A DNA stretch of 64,000 nucleotides, from the NCBI RefSeq assembly GCF_001509475.1, contig NZ_LLZG01000254.1, positions 1 through 64,000 of the forward strand. The letters run 5' to 3'. Below the pieces are notes generated by a model. That model made no database searches, was not told the origin of the DNA, and worked only from the letters and a program-made list of their open reading frames with translations. Origin of the DNA: Streptomyces regalis. GTDB lineage: Bacteria; Actinomycetota; Actinomycetes; Streptomycetales; Streptomycetaceae. Shown piece after piece: positions 9,600-17,609 of the stretch; positions within the stretch are counted from its first letter, which is position 1; each line of letters starts with the position of its first letter. A program made the position numbers and the translations under genes.

Positions 9600-9937
9600 A
9601 ACCTGAGAGCGGCCCAGTGCCCCCTACTGAACTTCTCGGGTTGTCGTCGGGGGCCACGCCGGCAGGCGGTTGTGCCGCTGGGTGATTTCGCGGCCGTCCC
9701 GAGGCGCGCCTTGACCCAGAAATGCGCGATGTCGTGCTCCCGCAGGAGTGTGCACGCGCCGGTCCGGCCCCAGTGGTCACTTCCGTCCACGTAGCCGACG
9801 GAAACATCGGAGTGAAAGATCAGTGCGGCCTTGTCCGTGCGAGACATCCGGCCGATGAGGTCACCGGCATGGAAAGGAAGGTCGCTCTCGGAAGCTGGTT
9901 CCGCTCGGTCATCTGGCTTCGACACCACAATCATCAC
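9600..9937 (-). pseudogene. N-terminal fragment of a GH3 glycosidase, frameshifted
   Basis: From ATG 9937 the protein reads DLIGRMSRTDKAALIFHSDV, the usual GH3 opening (D-L-L-x-R-M-T-L-E-E-K-x-x-L-M), and then LLREHDIAHFWVKARLG, the strand that contributes H-F-N-V. The next family segment continues in another frame (EITQRHNRLPAWPP), showing an indel near 9705. The catalytic Asp region is absent. Another scrap of carbohydrate-enzyme DNA in this graveyard. Confidence 0.5.
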
Positions 9938-9957
9938 GAACCCCCGTGCCTGCTCTG

Positions 9958-10569
9958 CTATCCGCCCCTACCGGCCTGATCGTCAACCCTCCACGCAAGC
10001 ACGGAACTTGACGGAGCCCTGGCGGCGATCTCCCGGTTGGTGTGTCGGTGTGCCACGAGCCGCAGGATGTCCGTCTCGCGTGGGCTGAGGGAGGCGGCGG
10101 GAGCCCCGGCGGCCGGTTCGGGACGAGGCAGGAAGGCGGTCAGACGGCGGGCGACCGAGGAGTCGAGCTGGGTGACGCCCGCGTGCGCCAGACGGACCGC
10201 GTGGGCGAGTTCCTCGGCCGGCAGATCCTTGAGGAGATAGCCGTGCGCGCCGGCCCGCAGCGCCTGCACGACGTACTCCTCGTCGTCGAACGTCGTCAGC
10301 ATCACGACCCGGCACTCGGGCGCCCGTTCACGCAGGACGGCGACCGCCTCGACACCGTCCATCCCCGGCATCCGGACATTTATGAGCACGACGTCCGGCT
10401 CCATCCCCAGAGTCCGCGCCACAGCGTCCCGGCCGTCCACGGCGGTGCCCACGACCTCGATGCCCAGCCGGATGGAAAGCAGGGAGGCGATGCCGTCCCG
10501 GATGAGCCGCTGGTCGTCCACCACCAGCACTCGCACGGGCGCCGCCTGGTCAGGCTCCTCGTCGTTCAT
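9958..10569 (-). pseudogene. NarL-type response regulator, HTH cut off and phospho-Asp replaced by Asn
   Basis: Receiver domain residues 12-130 are well preserved: VRVLVVDDQRLIRDG with the acidic pair D18-D19, MLTTFDDEEYVVQALRAGA and YLLKDLPAEEL. The strand that should hold the phospho-acceptor reads PDVVLINVRMPGMDG, so residue 64 is Asn where the family has Asp. The output domain begins LSPRETDILRLVAH and NREIAAR, then loses similarity at about position 10013; the recognition helix is missing. Its start overlaps the end region of the kinase fragment upstream, as in a normal kinase/regulator operon. It should neither be phosphorylated normally nor bind DNA. Confidence 0.85.
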
Positions 10570-10570
10570 G

Positions 10571-10957
10571 TCACCGCCCCCCGTCCACCGAGAACTTCGC
10601 CGTCGTCCCGCGCGGGACCGTCACCGTCACCCGGGTGCCGGCGGCCGGGCTGCTCTCAACGTCGACGCTCCCCGCCACCAGATGTACCCGCTCCCGCATG
10701 CCGAGCAGCCCGAACCCGGCGGCGGTCGCCTCCGGTGCGAAGCCGCGACCGTCGTCCGTCACCTCCAGCCGCGCGGCGCCCCCGGCCAACCGGACCGCAA
10801 CGGTCACCTGCGAGGCCCGCGCATGGCGGCACGCGTTGGTCACGGCCTCCTGCGCGGCCCGGTACAGCGCGGTCAACTCGGCCCCGCCGTGACCCTCCTC
10901 GTCGCCGCTCACCTCGACTGGCACGCGACCCCTGAGCTGGGGTGTTGCGACGACCAC
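10571..10957 (-). pseudogene. C-terminal ATPase domain of a NarL-type sensor histidine kinase
   Basis: This 128-residue frame contains only the catalytic domain: LYRAAQEAVTNACRHA (N box), LEVTDDGRGF (G1 box), GFGLLGMRERV (G2) and AGTRVTVTVP. The sensor, membrane and dimerisation/His-box parts are missing; similarity begins around 10935. The break lies about 50 bp from a 3' tRNA fragment, suggesting that recombination at the tRNA-like site removed the rest. Paired with the truncated regulator just downstream. Confidence 0.8.
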
Positions 10958-10985
10958 TAGAACGGAAGACCTGGGGCCTTAGCCA

Positions 10986-11032
10986 TGGAGCGGGTGACGA
11001 GAACCGAACTCGCGCTCTCCGCTTGGGAAGCG
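10986..11032 (-). tRNA. 3' fragment of tRNA-Gly(CCC), attachment-site-like scar
   Basis: Read on the minus strand, the sequence gives an anticodon stem-loop with loop TTCCCAA (anticodon CCC), a T arm GCGAG-TTCGGTT-CTCGT, an acceptor 3' strand CACCCGCT and an encoded CCA. The acceptor 5' strand and D arm are absent: the sequence before the anticodon stem does not resemble a tRNA. Such 3' tRNA fragments are what site-specific integration of actinobacterial elements leaves at the far end of an insertion. It is not a functional tRNA gene. Confidence 0.7.
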
Positions 11033-11149
11033 ACGGCGCTTGGGGGCCTCGTATGCTCTGACCTGCGCCGATTCGCTGTACTGCTGCAGACATGGCGGTC
11101 TGATGAAACCGCTGTTGATCGGGTTGTCCGCTCTGAAGGGCACGCTACG

Positions 11150-11262
11150 GGCACGAAAAGCTCGTAGGCGGCCGGTTTCGGCAGGCGGTTGTCGAAAGCG
11201 AGCTGTCTGATGCGGGTGCCGTCGATGAGGCGTCGGAACGTGGACAACGCATGCGCCCGGGG
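11150..11262 (-). mobile_element. Transposase fragment (IS5-like helix-turn-helix segment)
   Basis: A minus-strand segment reads RLIDGTRIRQLAFDNRLPKP followed by AAYEL, resembling the helix-turn-helix of IS5-like actinobacterial transposases (pattern L-L-D-G-T-R-x-x-Q-L-A-x-D-N, then x-x-x-Y-R-Y-L). The sequence leaves the family after about 35 residues. No terminal repeats are visible nearby. Confidence 0.45.
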
Positions 11263-11402
11263 CGTCAGGTGCCGGGTACCCGGCGAGTGCCGAGACACGA
11301 ACCTTCTGTGTCGAGCCTGAAGCTGCAGCAACGCCAGCCTTCACCAGGAGGTTCCTTGCTGTCTCAACCGGTTCCCGCCAGTTCACATCTGGTCCGGACC
11401 GG

Positions 11403-12245
11403 TCAGTCGCCGCGTGCCATGGCGATCATTCCTCTGAGGTCGAGTCCGGCTTTCGTGCCGCCGTCACAGAGGATGTCCACGCCGGTGAGGTAGCCGGGCT
11501 TGTCGCCCGCGCAGAACGCCAGGAGCTCGGCAATCTCTTCGGGGCGACCGTAGCGCTTGAGCGCGGCGTAGCCGGTGAGCTTGCCCGAGCCGCTCTTCTC
11601 CTCGAGCCGCCCCATCGCGGTGTCGAAGCTGCCGGGCGAGACGGAGAGCACGCGGGCGCCTTTCGCGCCGAACGGGGCGGCGATCTGCTGCGAGTACCAG
11701 ATGACGAAGTTCTTGCTGAGCGAGTACGCCAGACCGGGTCGCATACCTTTCGGTGCCCGGCTCGCGCCAGCGGCGAGCTTCGCCGTGAAGCGGTCGCGAT
11801 CGGTCAGAGCAAGACGGAAGATCCGCTTGGGGATGACCAGCCGCGGCGTCATGTGCCCGGCGATGGAGGCGAGGTTGACCAGCGCGAATCCCTCGGTGGC
11901 GACCGCGAGGGCGGCTTCGGTGATGTTGACGGTGCCGAGCGCGTTGATCCGGATGATCTTGTCCGCGGTGCCCATCTGCGGGCTGATGCCCGCGGTGTGC
12001 ACGACCGCCCGCACGGAGCCTTCGCGGTCGGCCTGCTGGAACAAGGCCTCGACCGAGGCTCGGCTGGTGATGTCGCAGGCGACCGCCGCCGCATCGACGC
12101 CGTGGTCGCGCAGTTCCGCCGCCGCAGCGTCGAGGCGTTGCCGGTTGACGTCGGTGATGACCACGCGGTGATCGCTGCCGAGAATCTTCGCGGTCGCGAG
12201 CCCCATGCCCCCTGCTCCGCCGGTGACGATCGCTGTCTTTGTCAT
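11403..12245 (-). CDS. Short-chain dehydrogenase/reductase (SDR)
   Basis: A 280-residue classical SDR that should oxidise or reduce an alcohol/ketone with NAD(P). Visible features: the cofactor motif TGGAGGMGLATAKIL at the N-terminus, acidic VITDVNRQRL after the second strand (favouring NAD), a VVHTAGIS strand, and the active-site YSLSKNFV with Tyr and Lys. The C-terminal GYLTGVDILCDGGTKAG is the usual SDR ending. ATG 12245 was chosen because GATGGAGC precedes it and the frame upstream is low-complexity. It is monocistronic, between an IS scrap and an ISAs1 remnant; the substrate is unknown. Confidence 0.88.
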   Translation of the reverse strand: MTKTAIVTGGAGGMGLATAKILGSDHRVVITDVNRQRLDAAAAELRDHGVDAAAVACDITSRASVEALFQQADREGSVRAVVHTAGISPQMGTADKIIRINALGTVNITEAALAVATEGFALVNLASIAGHMTPRLVIPKRIFRLALTDRDRFTAKLAAGASRAPKGMRPGLAYSLSKNFVIWYSQQIAAPFGAKGARVLSVSPGSFDTAMGRLEEKSGSGKLTGYAALKRYGRPEEIAELLAFCAGDKPGYLTGVDILCDGGTKAGLDLRGMIAMARGD

Positions 12246-12364
12246 TCGTGCTCCATCTCGGTATTTCCCGACCGTAGCACCGGGGCAGCCCCTGACCTGC
12301 GAACTCCAGCTTGATGGCGAGGTGGATCGTCGCTCTCCGGGCAGCCCGCCGGGGGCCGGTACGT

Positions 12365-13197
12365 ATACGTAGGTGTCGACTGCCGGCGCCGGGCGATCGC
12401 GCTGGACGGCAAGTGCCTGCGCGGCGCACGCCGACCGGACGGCAGCCGGGTTTTCGTGCTGTCCGCCGTCCGCCACGGCCGTCGGCATCACCCTCGCCTC
12501 ACGCGAGATCAGCGCGAAGACCAACGAAATTCCCGAGTTCGCGCCCTTGCTCGATCAGATCGACGACGCCGACCTCGCCGGGACGGTCGTCACCGCCGAT
12601 GCCCCGCCCGCCCCACACGACCACGCCACCTACCTGCACGAACGTGGCGCCCACTACCTGCTGACCATCAAGAACAACCAGCGCGGCCAGGCCCGCCAAC
12701 TCCACGCTCTGCTCTGGAAGAAGATCCCCGTGATTCACCGCGACGACGACCGGGGCCACGGCCGCCACGAACAACGACTCGTGCAGGTCGTCACCGTCGA
12801 CGGCCTGCCCTGCCCGCACGCCGCCCAAGTCCCGCGCATCCAGCGCCGCCACCGTCTCCACGGAGCGAAGAAGTGGTCCAGCGAGACCGTCCACGCCATC
12901 ACCGACCTGCCCGCCGAGCAGGCAAGAGCAGCCGAGATCGCCTCCTGAGCTCGCGGACACCTGTGGGAAACTCCGCCCACCGGGTGCGAGATGTCGTCTC
13001 CGGAGAAGACAAACCCCAGGTCAGGACCCGTAACACGCCTGCCGTGCCCGCCGCCGTCCGCGACTTGATCCGCAGCGCGCCCAAGCTCGCCGGATACGTC
13101 AACACCGCCGCCGGACGCCGAGCCCACACCGCACGCCCACGCGTCCTCACCCTCCACGGCAATCACCTGACCAAACCGGACGACCCGGGCAAACACC
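12365..13197 (+). mobile_element. ISAs1-family transposase pseudogene (left copy)
   Basis: Segments of one ISAs1-type DDE transposase occur in changing frames: RRAIALDGKCLRGARRPDGS, then (new frame) ISAKTNEIPEFAPLLDQIDD, HYLLTIKNNQRGQARQLHAL and WSSETVHAITDLPAEQARAA, then (frame changes again near 12950) NSAHRVRDVVSGEDKPQVRT and the C-terminus AGRRAHTARPRVLTLHGNH. The N-terminal third is missing and at least two frameshifts exist. The part from 12634 on is repeated in inverted orientation at 17093-17565. Confidence 0.85.
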
Positions 13198-13229
13198 AGG
13201 GCCCTGCGCCCTCGTCGCTCCTAGCGGGT

Positions 13230-14438
13230 TCACCGGGAGCCGTGCGTGGATGCGGCCGCGAGGCGGGTGCCCTGTCGCCAGACCGCGCGAATCGACAGGC
13301 TGTCGTTGATGGTCGTGGTGGGATCACCGTCGACCAGGACGAGATCTGCCCGCAGGCCTTGCTCGACGCGGCCCCGATCGTGGAGGCCGAACCGTCGTGC
13401 TGTCAGTGAAGTCGCCGAGCGCAGGGCTTCGGTGGGGCTGAAACCGGCCTGTACGAGCAGTTGCAGCTCGCCGTGCAGACTTGCTCCGTGGGTCACGCCG
13501 CGCACGGCCAGAGCCGCGGCGTCGGTGCCTGCGATCACGTCGACCCCAGCCTGGCGCAGGGCTGCGATCGTGGCCAGTGCCATGTCGAAGTGCGAGGTGG
13601 GCAAGCCGCCGAACGTGTCGGAGAGGTGCGCCCGCAATTCCGGCGCAAGCTTTCCCGCAACGCGGGGATCTTGCGCCAGGTCCGTGCTGTGCGACAGCCC
13701 GACGATGGAGGCAAGGGGAGTCAGTGTCGGCACCACGAACACGTTCGCGCTTGCGATGCGGTCGACGATCTCCGGGGTGTGGGCCGTGTCGGCGAACAGA
13801 TGGGCGAGGCCGTCGGCGCCGGCGTCGACCATCTGTTCGGTCTCGTGCAGCGTCATGGCGTGGGCCATCACCATCTTCCCGCGAGCGTGCGCCTCGGCGA
13901 TCACGGCGGCGTGAATCTCCAGTGGTACGTGCGGCAACTGGAAGCCGAACGCCCCGCCACTCTCGGCTATCAGCTTGATGTAGTCGGCGCCCTCGCTGAT
14001 CCGATCCTCGACGAACCCGGCCGCCTCCGCCACGGTGGTCGCGGTCGGCCAGACCGGATCGTTGAGGCCCTTCCGGAACTGATGAGGGTGGCCGTCGAGG
14101 TGGGTGAGCGAAAAAGAGGCGCTCCGCACGTCCGCGAAAGTCCGGTCGGCCTCGACCTCGGCGCGCAGCGGAATCATGGTGGCGGGGACCGAGCCCATGT
14201 CGAGTTCGGTGGTGACACCGAAGGTCAGCGCCTGGCGCAGCATCGCGGCGTCCGTGTGGGTGTGTGCGTCGATCAGGCCCGGCAGCAGGGTTGCGCCGGT
14301 GGCGTCGACGACTTCCACCCCGGTGACACGCGGCCCGCCCACCGAGACGATGACGCCGTCGGCGACGTGCACGTCGACCTGGCCCAGGTTCTTCTCACCG
14401 TCGAACACCTTCGCACCGACGATGACGAACTCGTTCAT
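13230..14438 (-). CDS. Amidohydrolase-superfamily metal-dependent hydrolase
   Basis: A 402-residue protein with the amidohydrolase layout: a small beta domain (FVIVGAKVFDGEKN, ADLVLVDGDPT at the ends) around a TIM barrel. Metal-binding motifs: LIDAHTHTDAAML (HxH on strand 1), MVMAHAMTLHETEQMV and DGLAHLFADT (His of strands 5 and 6), and AGTDAAAL (Asp of strand 8). These enzymes hydrolyse C-N or C-O bonds in cyclic amides, imides or similar compounds. ATG 14438 has GAGGAG before it. It is the last gene of a three-gene minus-strand catabolic cassette between inverted ISAs1 remnants. The substrate cannot be read. Confidence 0.85.
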   Translation of the reverse strand: MNEFVIVGAKVFDGEKNLGQVDVHVADGVIVSVGGPRVTGVEVVDATGATLLPGLIDAHTHTDAAMLRQALTFGVTTELDMGSVPATMIPLRAEVEADRTFADVRSASFSLTHLDGHPHQFRKGLNDPVWPTATTVAEAAGFVEDRISEGADYIKLIAESGGAFGFQLPHVPLEIHAAVIAEAHARGKMVMAHAMTLHETEQMVDAGADGLAHLFADTAHTPEIVDRIASANVFVVPTLTPLASIVGLSHSTDLAQDPRVAGKLAPELRAHLSDTFGGLPTSHFDMALATIAALRQAGVDVIAGTDAAALAVRGVTHGASLHGELQLLVQAGFSPTEALRSATSLTARRFGLHDRGRVEQGLRADLVLVDGDPTTTINDSLSIRAVWRQGTRLAAASTHGSR

Positions 14439-14606
14439 CGGACTCTCCTCGCAATGCTGGACGTGTACTGGTTCGGGCTTCACGACTACGACGTGTGCCG
14501 GACCGGCAGGATGACCGCCGAAGGGTGTTCGGGGGCGTGGCGACCGTCTGTTCGGCCAGGCCGGCGACGGCGACCCCACGGGGTCGCCGTTCCGGACAGA
14601 CTGGGC

Positions 14607-15551
14607 CTACCGGCCACGTCGTGCGGGTGGGATGGGAATCGGCTCGACCCCTGGCGCGACGCGGGTGGTCATGGTGCCGAGTTGTTCGACGGTGACGGTG
14701 ACGACGTCGCCGGGTTGCAGGGGGCGGTGGGCGTTCAGGCCTTCGCGACCCCACAGTTCGGCGAGGCAGCCGCCGCCGCAGGTGCCGGAGCCGAGGATGT
14801 CGCCGGGGCGGATCTCGGTGCCACGGGAGGCGTAGGCGATCATGTCGGCGTAGGAGAACGCCATGGACGACCAGCGGTCCTGCCCCAGCCGTTCGCCGTT
14901 GATGTCGACGGTCATCGTCAGGTCGAACGAGGTGTCGGTGCGCCAGGGTTGCAGCTCGTCGGGGGTGACCAGGACCGGTCCGAGGGTGGTGGCGGTGTCC
15001 TTGCCCTTGGTGGGGCCGAGCCGGACCTGCATCTCGGCGAACTGGACGTCGCGGGCCGACCAGTCGACGAGGATGGTGTAGCCGGCGACGTAGGCGTCGG
15101 CGTCGTCGGGGTGGATGTCGCGGCCGGTGCGGCCGATGACGGCGGCGACTTCAAGCTCCAGATCGAACATCCGGCTGCCGGGCGGTACGGGGACGTCGTC
15201 GGCGGGGCCGAGGATCGCGTGGGGGTTGGTGAAGTAGAACGCGGGTGCCTCGTACCAGCGTTCGGGGACAGTCGCGTCGGTTCCGCCGAGTCTGGAGACA
15301 CCTTCGACGTGCCGTTCGAAGGTCATGAAGTCTCGCACAGCGGGAGGATCGGGGATCGGCGCGCGCAGCCGAAGGTCGCCGACCGCCCGGGTCGCGGCAG
15401 GCGCGGCCAGGGCCTGTTCCCCGGCCGCCCGCAGGGTGCCGTCGCGCAGGAGGCCGAGCATCGTGACGCCGCGGCCCAGGGGATGGACCTGGTCGTGGTG
15501 GAGGACGCCGACCCGATCACCGTCGTCGTCGGCGTAGGTCACGAACCGCAC
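14607..15551 (-). CDS. Fumarylacetoacetate hydrolase (FAH) family protein
   Basis: A 314-residue FAH-fold enzyme. The conserved core includes RDFMTFERHVEGV, then MFDLELEVAAVIGRTGRDI (the E-x-E metal ligands) and VADWSARD-like IVDWSARDVQ segments (LVDWSARDVQFAEMQ), GKDTATTLGPVLVTPDEL and GSGTCGGGCLAELWG. Members cleave C-C bonds in fumarylpyruvate-type products or decarboxylate catechol meta-cleavage products, so an aromatic catabolic step is likely. I start at GTG 15551 (VRFVTYADDD), where the family N-terminus begins; the ribosome binding site is weak (GGGAAG). It lies 14 bp behind the metallo-beta-lactamase-fold gene. Confidence 0.88.
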   Translation of the reverse strand: MRFVTYADDDGDRVGVLHHDQVHPLGRGVTMLGLLRDGTLRAAGEQALAAPAATRAVGDLRLRAPIPDPPAVRDFMTFERHVEGVSRLGGTDATVPERWYEAPAFYFTNPHAILGPADDVPVPPGSRMFDLELEVAAVIGRTGRDIHPDDADAYVAGYTILVDWSARDVQFAEMQVRLGPTKGKDTATTLGPVLVTPDELQPWRTDTSFDLTMTVDINGERLGQDRWSSMAFSYADMIAYASRGTEIRPGDILGSGTCGGGCLAELWGREGLNAHRPLQPGDVVTVTVEQLGTMTTRVAPGVEPIPIPPARRGR

Positions 15552-15565
15552 AGTCGCGCTTCCCT

Positions 15566-16525
15566 TCAGACGGAGGTGTGCATCGGGCGGCCGAGCCAGG
15601 CGACCGCGTCCCCGAAGGCGGTGATCACGTCGAGGTCCCGGCCGGCGTGGTCGGCGTAGGCGCGGTGCAGGTTGAGCACGACCCGTTCGGCGTCGCCCCA
15701 GTCCGTGAACTCGCCCAGGTCGACCTGGCGGGCGGCCTGCAGGGGCGTCAGACCCCGGGAGAGCCCGTCCTGGGCGGTGTCGAGGATGAGCCGGTAATAG
15801 CGGCGGTGCTCGTCCAGGACCCGGGTGATGCCGGTGCCGGTGAGGACCGGGCCGTGGCCGGGGACGATGACGTCGGGCTGCAGGGACCCCAGCCAGTCGA
15901 CCGCGGCGAGGGCCCCGTCCACGGAGCCCATGAAGACCAGCGGGGTGAGTCCGGCGAACACCAGATCGCCGGAGAACAGCACGCGTTCTTCGGGCAGCCA
16001 GGCGATCAGATCTCCGGTGGTGTGCGCCGGGCGGCCGGGGTGCAGCAGCTCGATCCGCCGACCTGCGACGTGCAGGGTGAGTGCGGAGCCGGCCGAGATG
16101 TCGGGAAGCCTGCGGGTCACCGGCCCCCAGTCCGGGACCGGGTTCCACAGCGGTGGGCAGCCGTCGATGACCGGGTCGGCCTGAAGCCCTTCCCGCATCC
16201 GGCTGTGCCCGACGATCACTGTCGTGGAGGGGAGGAGGCTGTTGCCGTAGGTGTGGTCACCGTGCTGATGGGTGTTCACCGCCAGCCGGACGGGCGCCCC
16301 GCCGGTGGCCGTGTCCACGGCGTCGAGAAACCGGCGGGTGCGAGCCGCGGTGGCACAGGTGTCGATCACCAGGACCCCGTCGTCGCCGGCCACCGCGCCG
16401 GCGTTGTTGACCCACCAGGTCCCGTCCGGCTGCACCCAGGCGTGGATCCCGGGAAGCAACTCCTGGAGTTCCGCCGCGTCCGCTGTGGGAGGAGGAGCGG
16501 AGTTCGTGTCCGGGGTGTCGGTCAT
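15566..16525 (-). CDS. Metallo-beta-lactamase-fold hydrolase
   Basis: A 319-residue MBL-fold protein with the metal motif THQHGDHTYG (His86-x-His88-x-Asp90-His91), HPGRPAHTTGDLIAWLP (third His), VLFSGDLVF (bridging Asp) and IVPGHGPV (last His). It opens with a typical lactonase/glyoxalase II-like strand, IHAWVQPDGTWWVNNAG. It presumably hydrolyses a lactone, ester or thioester in the same pathway as the FAH-family and amidohydrolase neighbours. Its ATG overlaps (ATGA) the stop of a 25-codon remnant of another FAH-type gene, so it was originally coupled to that gene. Confidence 0.87.
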   Translation of the reverse strand: MTDTPDTNSAPPPTADAAELQELLPGIHAWVQPDGTWWVNNAGAVAGDDGVLVIDTCATAARTRRFLDAVDTATGGAPVRLAVNTHQHGDHTYGNSLLPSTTVIVGHSRMREGLQADPVIDGCPPLWNPVPDWGPVTRRLPDISAGSALTLHVAGRRIELLHPGRPAHTTGDLIAWLPEERVLFSGDLVFAGLTPLVFMGSVDGALAAVDWLGSLQPDVIVPGHGPVLTGTGITRVLDEHRRYYRLILDTAQDGLSRGLTPLQAARQVDLGEFTDWGDAERVVLNLHRAYADHAGRDLDVITAFGDAVAWLGRPMHTSV

Positions 16526-16599
16526 GACCCGGCCTGTCCGTCGTCCTTCACGGTGGCGACGCGGCTGCGGCCGTGCTGTTCGTACGTGGCGAAGCGCAT
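16522..16599 (-). pseudogene. 25-codon N-terminal remnant of an FAH-family gene
   Basis: ATG 16599 opens MRFATYEQHGRSRVATVKDD and stops after GQAGS, with the TGA overlapping the ATG of the metallo-beta-lactamase-fold gene. The peptide resembles the start of the intact FAH-family protein downstream (VRFVTYADDDGDRVGVLHHD). The rest of the gene is missing, so an internal deletion seems to have fused its beginning to its own end. Confidence 0.6.
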
Positions 16600-16689
16600 G
16601 GCATTCCTTGGGAGCTGGGTGGGTTGAGGCGGGCCGGGGGCTCGGCGCCATGGCAGGGTGGGGGAGTGTGCCGGGCCCCCGGTGTCATG

Positions 16690-16966
16690 GGGTCAGACCG
16701 GCGGAGCGACGAAGACACCGCGGTCGACGTCGTTGAGCATTTCCTTGGCGACCATCTCGTTCATCGGGTTGGACGTGCCCCACTGGTCGGCGTTCTCGGG
16801 CTACGGCAGGTCGTAGATGTTCGTCCAGTGCCGTATGCAGGTCGAGCGCTCGGCCGTCCGGGGCCATGAGGCCCGGGAACCTGGTCTCGCCCGGTGCCGA
16901 AAGGGTGCCGATGGCGAACGGTCCGGAGAAGGGGGTGAAGGGTGCCGACGCGGCTGCAGATGTCAC
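16690..16966 (-). pseudogene. Fused remnants of two catabolic genes (FAH-like start, unidentified end)
   Basis: From about 16966 the minus strand reads PFAIGTLSAPGETRFPGLMA then PDGRALDLHTAL, the N-terminal pattern of an FAH-family protein. Near 16820 the frame and similarity change; the remaining sequence gives NPMNEMVAKEMLNDVDRGVF and APPV before a stop, which looks like the authentic C-terminus of some other protein that I do not recognise. A palindromic operator lies just upstream, so this was probably the first gene of the cassette operon. Confidence 0.45.
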
Positions 16967-17020
16967 GGAGACGTCCTCCCGATTGCGGTCCCACTAATCT
17001 GGCCCCTAGATTGCAATCAG

Positions 17021-17046
17021 GGAAATCGATTTCCTGTATACAGGAA
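17021..17046. promoter_or_regulatory. Overlapping palindromes, GntR-type operator candidate
   Basis: GGAAATCGATTTCC (17021-17034) and TTCCTGTATACAGGAA (17031-17046) are both perfect palindromes and share four bases. The second has a CTGTATACAG core, similar to sites of GntR-family (FadR/VanR subgroup) repressors. They lie about 55 bp upstream of the first remnant gene of the catabolic cassette. No GntR gene remains in the window. Confidence 0.55.
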
Positions 17047-17092
17047 TCCAGCCGCTGAATACTGGTGGCGCCGGCTCCGGAATTGGGGCACG

Positions 17093-17565
17093 GCCGTGTC
17101 GTTTGCCCGGGTCGTCCGGTTTGATCAGGTGATGCCGTGGAGGGTGAGGACGCGTGGGCGTTCGGTGTGGGCTCGGCGTCCGGCGGCGGGCACGGCAGGC
17201 GTGTTACGGGTCCTGACCTGGGGTTTGTCTTCTCCGGAGACGGCATCTCGCACCCGGTGGGCGGTGTTTCCCACAGTCCGGTGTCCGCGAGCTCAGGAGG
17301 CGATCTCGGCTGCTCTTGCCTGCTCGGCGGGCAGGTCGGTGATGGCGTGGACGGTCTCGCTGGATAGAGACGGCGGCGTTGGATGCGCAGGACTTGGGCG
17401 GCGTGCGGGAAGAGCAGGCCGTCGGCGGTGACGACCTGCACGAGTCGTTGTTCGTGGCGGCCGTGGCCCCGGTCGTCGTCGCGGTGAATCACGGGGATCT
17501 TCTTCCAGGGCAGAGCGTGGAGTCGGCGGGCCTGGCCGCGGTGGTGGGCGCCACGTTCGTGCAGG
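17093..17565 (-). mobile_element. ISAs1-family transposase pseudogene (right, inverted copy)
   Basis: The minus strand carries the C-terminal half of the same transposase as at 12634-13197: IHRDDDRGHGRHEQRLVQVV, VHAITDLPAEQARAAEI and RAHTERPRVLTLHG, in several frames. Relative to the left copy it lacks 21 bp (the YLLTIKNN codons) and a segment before AAGRRAH. Nucleotide similarity is high over hundreds of bases. The two copies face each other around the 3.9-kb catabolic cassette. Confidence 0.8.
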
Positions 17566-17609
17566 GCTGACGGTGTCTCAGGGACGGTTCAGGGAAGCCG
17601 CCGTGGACG

